From NCBI GenBank assembly GCA_002887195.1, contig PJAB01000927.1, forward strand, positions 1 to 19,022: a stretch of 19,022 nucleotides of DNA. Reading direction: 5' to 3'. The stretch's first letter is position 1. Every line of letters begins with the position of its first letter. Below the pieces are notes generated by a model. It saw nothing but the letters and a program-made list of their open reading frames with translations, was not told the origin of the DNA and ran no database searches. The DNA comes from Chrysochromulina parva (lineage: Eukaryota; Haptophyta; Prymnesiales; Chrysochromulinaceae). The translations under genes and the position numbers were made by a program. Below, piece after piece: positions 1-6,642 of this stretch.

Positions 1-1513
1 GCCGCCGGACGTCCGAAACATGAATGCGGGCTACTTTCGAAACTCTGCGACGGCGAGCGGCGCGGCGGGGCGCGTGGGCGGAGCACGTGAGGGCGGCGGC
101 GGCGGCGCGGGCGGCGGGCGGCGGGGCGGCGGGCGGCGGGGCTGCGGGCGGCGGCGGTGGTGGGGCGGGCGATGGTATAGCGGGCGGTGGCGCGGCGGGC
201 GCATAGGCACCCGTCATCTCCATGCCAACCTCCTCGTCGTCCTGCTCCACTTGCGCCGCCTCTTGCTCCTCCTCCTCGTCCTCGTCCACCGCATGGCCGA
301 GGGTGGCGGGCGCGACGCTCAGCCGGCGTACCTCAACGGTCGCCTCCTTAAGCCAGCCCGGGGTGCCACCCGAGGCGGCGCCCGTCGACGCGCCGCCAGC
401 CGACGCGACGCCCACCCTAGCTGAGAGTCGCCCCGGCGTCACGCCGAACTCGTCGCCGTAGCCATTGTCGGTCGTGAGGGCGGCGGGATCCGGCGTGAAG
501 ATGGATGAAGCGGCCGCGGCAGTGTGCATCGAAGGTGCGGCGGCGGCGGGTGTCGCGACCGATGCGGCAGTCCGGAGGATGCCGCCGACGGCGACCGTCA
601 TATCCATCGTCGGCTCATCCTCCTCCAGCGCGACCGCAGCCGCCACCGAGGCGAAGGCGGCCTGCGCGAGCGTGTTTCCCGCCGAGGCATTGCGGAAGAT
701 GCCGCCGACGGCGACCGTCAGGTCCATCGTGTCCTCTGCGACGTCCGCCTCGACGCCCCCGAACGTGCCCGTCGCCTCCTCGTCGGCGCCCGCGGCCGCC
801 GCGCGAGCCTGCTCCGCACGCACATCCTCTTCGAGCAGCGAACCGAGCGCGGGCACCCACTCGTCGGCTAGCCTGTCCTCCTCGAGCAAGCCCCCAAGGG
901 TCGGCGTGTGGTCTCCTTGCGGCGTGCCGCCTTCGCCGTAGGCGCTCTCGAACGTCTCGGCGGGCGAGTAGAAGACATCGGCGGCTGACGAGGCCACTGA
1001 GGGCGTCGGGCTCGTCACGGACGTCGATGCTGGCGGCACGGCGGGGGTGGCGGACGCGGCGGGCACGAAGAGCAGTGGCGGCAGTGCAGCTGGCGTTGGT
1101 GCTGCCGCCACTGGTGCGGATGGGGGAGGCGGTGCCGTCGCAGGTGGCGCGGGTGGCGGTGGCGGAGCCAGATCCGATGAGCCATTGGCGCACGGGAATG
1201 GGTCCTCCTCCTGCATTGCGGCAGCAGCTTCGGCTGCGGCAGCTGGCGAAGTGATCGTGGTGAGCGACGTTCGCCGCATGTAGCGCAGCGCGGCAGGCGA
1301 GGGCTCCGGTGAGTTCCGCGGGATCTCGACCTCAGTAACGTGGCCGAAGGTGACGGACTTGCGCCGCCCGTCACCGACCATACCGATGATCGATTTGCGT
1401 GGCCGCTTCGGTGGACCCTGATCATTCTCCTTTTCAGGCTCCACCAAAGGCGCCCCGGGCACCTCGCTCGAGGACGCCGCCGCGTCGCCCGTGGACCTGC
1501 GGGTGGACGGCAT
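1..1513 (-). CDS. KNL1: KNL1/Spc105-like kinetochore scaffold, N-terminal part (runs off left edge)
   Basis: One frame is open without a stop from an ATG at 1513 down to base 2 (504 codons); it has no stop inside the window, so the C-terminal part lies to the left. An upstream in-frame stop near 1580 supports the start. Seen: a basic N-terminus with RRKSVTFG near residue 52, fitting the [KR]xVxF PP1-docking motif; then Pro/Ala/Ser-rich disorder; then MDLTVAVGGI (about 698-727), MDMTVAVGGI (about 578-607) and a weaker MEMTGAYAP (about 212-223), each in acidic context. Known: KNL1/Spc105 recruits PP1 through an N-terminal RVxF motif and Bub3-Bub1 through Mps1-phosphorylated MELT motifs for the spindle checkpoint. 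Inference: this is KNL1; the C-terminal coiled coil and RWD domains are not visible. A 42-nt GT-AG stretch at 45-86 could be an intron but keeps frame either way. Alternative: another mitotic PP1-binding protein. Confidence 0.72.
   Translation of the reverse strand, partial: MPSTRRSTGDAAASSSEVPGAPLVEPEKENDQGPPKRPRKSIIGMVGDGRRKSVTFGHVTEVEIPRNSPEPSPAALRYMRRTSLTTITSPAAAAEAAAAMQEEDPFPCANGSSDLAPPPPPAPPATAPPPPSAPVAAAPTPAALPPLLFVPAASATPAVPPASTSVTSPTPSVASSAADVFYSPAETFESAYGEGGTPQGDHTPTLGGLLEEDRLADEWVPALGSLLEEDVRAEQARAAAAGADEEATGTFGGVEADVAEDTMDLTVAVGGIFRNASAGNTLAQAAFASVAAAVALEEDEPTMDMTVAVGGILRTAASVATPAAAAPSMHTAAAASSIFTPDPAALTTDNGYGDEFGVTPGRLSARVGVASAGGASTGAASGGTPGWLKEATVEVRRLSVAPATLGHAVDEDEEEEQEAAQVEQDDEEVGMEMTGAYAPAAPPPAIPSPAPPPPPPAAPPPAAPPPAARAAAAALTCSAHAPRRAARRRRVSKVARIHVSDVRR
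578..730 (-). repeat. Two near-identical MELT units, 120 bp apart
   Basis: The two strongest MELT-like motifs are encoded by segments 40 codons apart that share an uninterrupted run of 23 identical bases, encoding TVAVGGI and its flank. Both encode M-D-[LM]-T followed by VAVGGI and then F or L. Such equality at third positions suggests recent duplication or homogenisation, as is typical of MELT arrays, which gain and lose units quickly. Confidence 0.7.
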
Positions 1514-1683
1514 TGCACCGACAACCGCAGACGGTACAGTCGCTTTCAAACTTCGCGGGAAGCGCTCGATTCGGCGCCTTCAAAAAAATCCAGCAAATTT
1601 AGGTCGATGGGGTCCGGAGCAGTTCTTTCACAGCATGCGAAGACGCATTTCCGCCGCGTTCCAAGTGGAACTCGGAGAATCCA
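1514..1683. promoter_or_regulatory. Divergent promoter between KNL1-like gene and repeat protein, with E2F-like element
   Basis: The 170 bp between the two opposite start codons must hold both promoters. It contains TTCGCGGGAA at 1552-1561, close to the E2F/DP consensus (TTTCCCGC read on the other strand), followed by GGCGCC at about 1573 and an A-rich patch at 1581-1602. No TATA box is seen. An E2F site would fit an S/G2/M-expressed kinetochore gene, but this rests on one short match. Confidence 0.45.
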
Positions 1684-4038
1684 ATGTTCTCATCGCTCAG
1701 CGACGCGCTCGGCCTAAGCACGTCGCCCGCTGGCTATGAGGGTCTGCCGACAGCCGCGCCCGAAGCTCCCGGCGGCATCGAGGCCGTGGCATTCCTCAAG
1801 GAACTCAAGGATCGGTTTCAGCTCCACGTGACTAGCAATACGCACCGCCTGCAGCAGCCGATCCTAGCCATCTCTGAGACGGTGGACTCGTTCCTCATCG
1901 ACTCGATCGCTGCGGCGAACAAGCGCTTCACCTCGGTATGGCCCGCCGAGCGCCTCGGCAAAGAGTTCGAGTTCGAAGGGCCCGAGGCCATCGACGCCTT
2001 TATCGCCCTCGTGAGCAAGGCGCGAGAGCTGGACACTAGGCTGCAGAAGCGCTTCGACCAGGTCGTGCCCAAGAAGGCGACCGAGGGCCGCTTCTGGTGG
2101 CGCTACTTTGGCCATGTGCACACGCTGCTCGTGCGCATCGCGCCCACCTCCGACGAGATGCTCGCCGACCTGCTCGAGAAGCTGCCGGCGGCGCGCCCTC
2201 TCGCTGAGCGGCGGTACGCGCCGGCGAGCACGCTGCTGAGCGAAGAGGCGCTGCCCCGTGACAGGGTGCTCCAGTTCCTCGAGTATGCGTCCACCATACT
2301 CAGCGACGAGGAGACGCTGAGCGCGCTGGGCGACGAGGCCATCACGATCGCCTCCGCCGAGATGGCGGCGAAGGCCGAGGCAGCGGCCAGCGACGCCGAG
2401 AAGGCGGCGAGCGCCGAGACCGCCCAGGAGAACGCGAAGCACTTGGCCGAGCTCGAGGCGGCGCTCAAGCAAGCCGTAGACGCCCAGGAATACGCCCAGG
2501 CGGGCGAGCTGCAGTCGCAGATCAGGAAGCTCAAGTCGACCATCGAGGCCGCCGCAGCCGAGGCTCCAGCGCCTGCGCCAGCGCCCATGCCCACTGAGGA
2601 GGAGCTGCTGCGCTCGGCCGGCAGATTGTGCATCTTGTACCAGATGGAGCTGCTCGAGCACAAGGGCATTGAGCGCCTGTGGGGCTGCCAGCAGCTGCAC
2701 CCGCCCCACCTGATGAAGCGCTTCGTCGACATGAACGGTGACGTGGAAAAGGAGATCCAGGAGAAGCTGCAGGAGTTCATCAGCGTCTGCCAGCAGGCGC
2801 CGGTCGCTGCCATCGCCAAGCTGCGCCAGAAGCCCTCGGACGATGTGACGAAGCGCCGGTACGCGCCGGCGGCCGAGCTTGGCACGGGCGCCGAGTTGGG
2901 CGTACCTCGGCTGCTCGAGATCGTGTGTGGGCTGCGCGAGATGCTCGAGGCGCCCGAGACGGCGCGCGCGGTGCAGGCGAGCGCCAAGGCCGCCGTCGAG
3001 AAGGTGGCGCAGCAGGAGGGCGTGAGTGAGAGCGAGGAGGCGCAGAAGGCATGCATGGACCTCGTGTGCCGCTGGCAGCGTGAGTACCTCGAGCACGCGG
3101 GCGTGCAGCACGACAAAGGCATGCGTCTCATCTGGACCATCCCCGAGGTCCACAAGCTGGAGGGGCCGGAGGAAAGGGAGCTGCTCCAGGCCTTTGGCAA
3201 GCTGCGGCTCGCGATGCAGGCCACGGTGAACAACGCGACGATCGAGGCGACCAAGCCACCTGAGGTTGAGCCGGAAGCACGTCGCTTCGCACCCGCGAGC
3301 GAGCTGCAGACAGAGGGCGAGGTCTCGAGAGCCAAGGTGCTCAAGTTCACACGCGAGGCCGCGAGCCTGCTCCACTCGGAAGAGTCCCAACAGCTGCTCG
3401 TCAAGGCGGTCGCGAGCGGTGGGAAGTCGGCCCTGGCCACTGTCTCGGTGCAGTGGCAGCGCCAGCTGCTCGAGCACCACGGCATCCAGATGGACTTTGG
3501 GTGCCGCGCGCTCGGCGAGGTGCCGCGCCGCTTCGGCTCCGACAAGGAGGTAATGACCGCCTTCAAAGAGTTCCAGGTGGCGTGTACCACCTCGATGCAG
3601 AAGGCGTGCCAGCGCCACATGATCGACCAGAACAAGCCGCCTGACGTGGCGCCTGAGGCGCGCCGCTTCAAACCGGCGGCCCACCTGCAGGATGACGGCG
3701 ATCTCTCCCGCTCCAAGATCCTCAAGTTCACGCGAGAGGCCACCTCTGTCCTGCTCAACGACGAGTCCATCGCGATGCTCGCCCGTGTGGGGCGTTCTGC
3801 GCCTGGAGGACCCAAGAGCCAGGAGGCCATGCAAGCGATGGGTACGCTCTCGGTGCAGTGGCAGCGCCAGCTGCTCGAGCATCACGGCATCCAGATGGAC
3901 TTTGGGTGCCGCGCGCTCGGCGAGACGCCCATGCGCTTCGGCTCGGACACCGAGGTGATGACGGCCTTCGAAGGCTTCGCACAAACATGCATGATGAGCG
4001 TCAAACGGGCCTGCGTGCACGCACTTGTCGACAAGTAA
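1684..4038 (+). CDS. Four-repeat protein with UVR-like coiled coil, function unknown
   Basis: This is a single uninterrupted 784-codon frame. The start context is CCAATGT, and the start lies just after the shared promoter. I do not recognise the family. Residues 1-175 are helical and contain GRFWWRYFGHVHTLLVR. From about residue 177 four related units begin with RR[YF][AK]PA (near 177, 390, 533 and 660). Each has a helical block (VLQFLEYAS / LKFTREAAS type) and then a W-Q-R-[EQ]-[YL]-LEH-x-G-[IV] block. Units 3 and 4 share LLEHHGIQMDFGCRALGE. The first unit is longer because it holds an Ala/Glu-rich coiled coil (about 220-290) including EYAQAGELQSQIRKLK, which looks like a UVR motif (the helical hairpin of UvrB/UvrC and ClpC). 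No signal peptide, membrane segment or catalytic motif is evident. A soluble helical scaffold or binding protein is a guess. Confidence 0.85.
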   Translation: MFSSLSDALGLSTSPAGYEGLPTAAPEAPGGIEAVAFLKELKDRFQLHVTSNTHRLQQPILAISETVDSFLIDSIAAANKRFTSVWPAERLGKEFEFEGPEAIDAFIALVSKARELDTRLQKRFDQVVPKKATEGRFWWRYFGHVHTLLVRIAPTSDEMLADLLEKLPAARPLAERRYAPASTLLSEEALPRDRVLQFLEYASTILSDEETLSALGDEAITIASAEMAAKAEAAASDAEKAASAETAQENAKHLAELEAALKQAVDAQEYAQAGELQSQIRKLKSTIEAAAAEAPAPAPAPMPTEEELLRSAGRLCILYQMELLEHKGIERLWGCQQLHPPHLMKRFVDMNGDVEKEIQEKLQEFISVCQQAPVAAIAKLRQKPSDDVTKRRYAPAAELGTGAELGVPRLLEIVCGLREMLEAPETARAVQASAKAAVEKVAQQEGVSESEEAQKACMDLVCRWQREYLEHAGVQHDKGMRLIWTIPEVHKLEGPEERELLQAFGKLRLAMQATVNNATIEATKPPEVEPEARRFAPASELQTEGEVSRAKVLKFTREAASLLHSEESQQLLVKAVASGGKSALATVSVQWQRQLLEHHGIQMDFGCRALGEVPRRFGSDKEVMTAFKEFQVACTTSMQKACQRHMIDQNKPPDVAPEARRFKPAAHLQDDGDLSRSKILKFTREATSVLLNDESIAMLARVGRSAPGGPKSQEAMQAMGTLSVQWQRQLLEHHGIQMDFGCRALGETPMRFGSDTEVMTAFEGFAQTCMMSVKRACVHALVDK
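3443..3924 (+). repeat. Near-identical DNA segments in repeat units 3 and 4
   Basis: Bases 3443-3519 and 3848-3924 (77 nt, offset 405 nt or 135 codons) differ at one position, a synonymous CAC/CAT. The flanks diverge much more. This block encodes the LLEHHGIQMDFGCRALGE core. It indicates recent duplication or gene conversion limited to the core. Confidence 0.85.
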
Positions 4039-4793
4039 GAGTGATTCTCACCTGGCGCACTCCGGCGGCGAGCGAGCTGGCGTAGCAACGCGGAGATGGG
4101 TCAGCCATAGGTCAGCCACACCAAATCCCCCACGGTGTCACAGACGCGAGCCACGAGTGCAAACGCGGGTCAACCTTTGCTCGATATGTGCCCCCGGTGC
4201 CTGCTGTGCTGCGGTTTCCTGCGGTTTCCTGTGGTTTCCTGCTGTTGCTTCCTGCGGGCTGGTTACTCTAGCAGCGAGGCATTTGTTGTGTGCGGCGTGC
4301 GGCCGCGCTGTGTGTTACGTGGCGCGTGTGTCTACAGTGTATGGGTCCCGCGGGTACGGGGTCCGGTCGTTTTGTGCCACGGTGCCATCGCGCATCGGCG
4401 GTACAATTTTGTTCGCTGCAGCGTGGATTTCTATTTCGACATCGGTTCATCGCTCACGTCGGCCCGGGGAAGGGGACGGTGCGGACGCGCCGCGCCTGCA
4501 ACCAACGAAGCCTGCAACCACAAACCCATGCACAAACCTGTGCAGACCTTGGGGGGCCTGCAAAGGGCCTGCTCCTGCTGCACTCCTCTGCCGTCTCAGT
4601 GGGATTGTGCCGGGACGCGCCACGCGGGTGACCGATGTGCTATGAGGATGAAGGTGCTTTGACGTCGATTGAGGAGGTAAACGTGAGGGCATGTACAAAA
4701 AAGGGATTTTCGCGAAACATGTCTGCGACATCGACGCTTCTTTCATGGGCTCTCGGCGGCGGGCGGGCCGCTCCCCAACCCAGTACCCGTGTG
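4039..4793. other. Intergenic region with short 10-bp tandem repeat
   Basis: No gene is supported in these 755 bp between the repeat-protein stop and the phosphatase start; the frames present lack recognisable protein and codon signal. The stretch holds three copies of GCGGTTTCCT-type 10-mers at 4211-4240 (third copy GTGGTTTCCT). It also has a CA/GCA-rich tract around 4490-4570 with repeated GCCTGCAA and CAAACC words. It should contain the phosphatase promoter, but no clear TATA box was found. Confidence 0.6.
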
Positions 4794-6200
4794 ATGACGA
4801 AAACCCTCGTGGTCTGGGATTTCGACTGGTGCGCTTGCAGCGCCCACTCTAGGCATGGAGCAGCCCCTTCAGCTACGCGTTGTCCTGCGTGAGCACGTGT
4901 GCAGGTCGCTTGTGAACGAGAACTCGGACACCTTTGTCATGGACGTGCTGGATCCATCCAAGAAGATATGGGCTCGAGCCCGGCGCAAGGCTAAGGACCT
5001 TGGCTGGACGCAACTCATGGACTGGTGTGTAGGTGAGCGCCGTGACGCCCGCGCATTCATCCGCTGCCGTGCCCCGAGTGATGCGCCAGATGCTCGCACT
5101 TCAGGCCAGCTGCACGACGCCGGACACACCAAGGAGGACATGCGAGCAGCGCTCATCAAAATCCCGGTGCTCCAGGGCGCGCTTGCCGCGGTGGAGCTGG
5201 CGAAGAAGAACGGGGCCGAGCTGCGCTGCCTGAGCGACGCCAACGAGTACTACATCGGTTGGATCCTGGAAGCGCTTGGTATGCGAGCCACACGGCTGGG
5301 CGGTGCCCACCGGCCAACGTCTCGCTGCGCCAGTGTCGCGCCGCCCGCACTTCTCCCCGTGGTAAGCGCATCTCCTCGGCCTCCGGGTCGCCCCGTATGG
5401 ATGCAGGGATCGCCGACGCGTTCACCATAGTGGTGACCAACGTCGCCTCCACCGACGACTCCGGACGCGTGCGCATCCTCCCTTACCAGCCCTTGGACGT
5501 GCCGCACGGGTGCCGATTCTGTCCGGCAAACCTCTGCAAGGTGCCTCTCCGATCGTGCCAGCCACTCGCCTGGAAGCCCTTCTGCTCTCTCCACGCGCTC
5601 CAGCAGCACGCCTTCGCTGTCGTGCCACAGGGGGCCGTGATGGACCGTTGGCTCGCTGAGTTTGGCGACGCGCGCCCGCGGTGCATCTACGTGGGCGACG
5701 GAGAAGGTGCTCGCGCCGCGCGCGCGCGCACCATGCCGTGAGGTGGCCGCATCGCACCGACCTGTGCGAGCGCCCCGCATCCCTCTCGGCGTGGCTCATC
5801 TGTGTGGAAGGCGACTTCTGCACTGATGACCTCTGATGACCTCTGATTACATCCCTCATCTGTGTGGCAGGCGACTTCTGCCCGTCCATGCGGCTCGCCT
5901 CCACGGACGTGCTCTGTGCGAGGCTGTCGCCGCACGACGGGCTGCTCAGGAAGATTGCCAATCCGCCCGAGGGAGCCCCGAGGGTGCGAGCAGATCGCGT
6001 GACCCCGCGCTCCCTTGCCGCCGCCCTCCGCACGAGGTGCTTGCTTGCTTGATTATGTGCTTGCGTGCTTGCAGAACGCTGATCGTGGCGGCTGGGCGCA
6101 TTGCAAACGCCCGCAGGTGTCCGCCCAGATCCACGAATGGTCGGAGGCGGACGACGGCGCTTCATTGGCGGCAGGTTTCTCGGCGGCTTTCGCCGGGTAA
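4794..6200 (+). CDS. PHOSPHO1/2-type HAD phosphatase (seven exons)
   Basis: Seven exons rebuild a continuous family match: 4794-4828, 4905-5032, 5105-5278, 5407-5540, 5631-5706, 5871-5983 and 6117-6200, giving 247 residues (the family is usually about 240-270). All introns are GT-AG (72-164 nt). The donor of the last intron could instead be 5999, adding five residues. Seen: nucleophile motif WDFDWSL (D9, D11), NENSDTF, GQLHDAGHT, SDANEYY (S98, D99), the cysteine pair CRFCPANLCK, motif IV GDGEGDFCPSMRL (D180, D184) and C-terminal IHEWSE. Known: these Mg-dependent HAD enzymes hydrolyse phosphoethanolamine and phosphocholine (PHOSPHO1), pyridoxal phosphate (PHOSPHO2) or related small phosphates. 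No targeting signal is seen, so it is probably cytosolic. The exact substrate cannot be read from the sequence. Convergent with the GTPase gene downstream. Confidence 0.88.
5795..5881 (+). repeat. Duplicated splice acceptor with first two exon-6 codons
   Basis: A 27-nt stretch at 5795-5821 recurs exactly 60 bp downstream at 5855-5881, with one difference. It spans the end of phosphatase intron 5 and the first bases of exon 6. The upstream copy carries GGAAG where the used copy has GGCAG. Between them lie three 10-bp near-repeats of the type CTGATGACCT. The upstream copy also ends in AG, so it could act as a weak alternative acceptor and would add 60 nt (20 codons) to the transcript. Confidence 0.8.
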
Positions 6201-6642
6201 ACACAACGAGTCAAAACACGGGTCACGGCCCCATGTCTGCTCCGTCCCCAAATGATCCCCAATGTGTGAACTGGGCTCCTGGAGTCAAGTCAATGCTAAC
6301 GAGCGAAACAAGACATTTCAAAACCGAGCGATAAACGGATCTCAATCTTGTGGTTACACGCGCTGAGCTCACACCACAGCGACTCCACAGCGACATACAG
6401 TCACTGTCTCCCAGGTACTTTCAGCTGACTCCGGTGACTGACGATCAGCTTTTGAGTGTACAGCAAAGTGGTATGCTTGGCGTGGGCAGTGGTCTCCATC
6501 CACACCCCTGCGTCTCGCGGCTCCATAGCGCTGCTGCTTCCTGCTCCTCCGAGAACGACCGCCGCAACACGCCCTTGGTAACCTCTCCGTTGGAGTGCAG
6601 CGCGCGCGAGTTCGTGGGCGAGAGCGGCCGGGGCACCGCTCC
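6201..6642. other. Convergent intergenic region, 3' ends of phosphatase and GTPase genes
   Basis: These 442 bp lie between two convergent stop codons. No gene, RNA or clear repeat is supported. The region is less GC-rich than the flanking coding DNA around 6200-6350, as expected for 3' untranslated sequence. I could not identify a polyadenylation signal for either gene. Confidence 0.5.

Noticed and set aside
45..86. 42-nt GT-AG intron in the KNL1-like frame; a similar 42-nt GTATGT...CAG stretch occurs in the GTPase tail near 7095-7136.
   Set aside because: Both are much shorter than the 72-244 nt introns supported here, and both keep frame whether removed or not, so the sequence does not require them.
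1864..4020. Very long open frames (718 and 575 codons) on the minus strand opposite the four-repeat protein.
   Set aside because: They are GC-driven shadows: composition is skewed to Leu/Arg/Ala or Ser without domains, and the plus frame has clear conserved internal repeats.
4135..4662. Overlapping frames of 113-206 codons in the spacer before the phosphatase.
   Set aside because: Cysteine-rich random-looking translations of a repeat-bearing spacer, with no motif and no support from neighbours.
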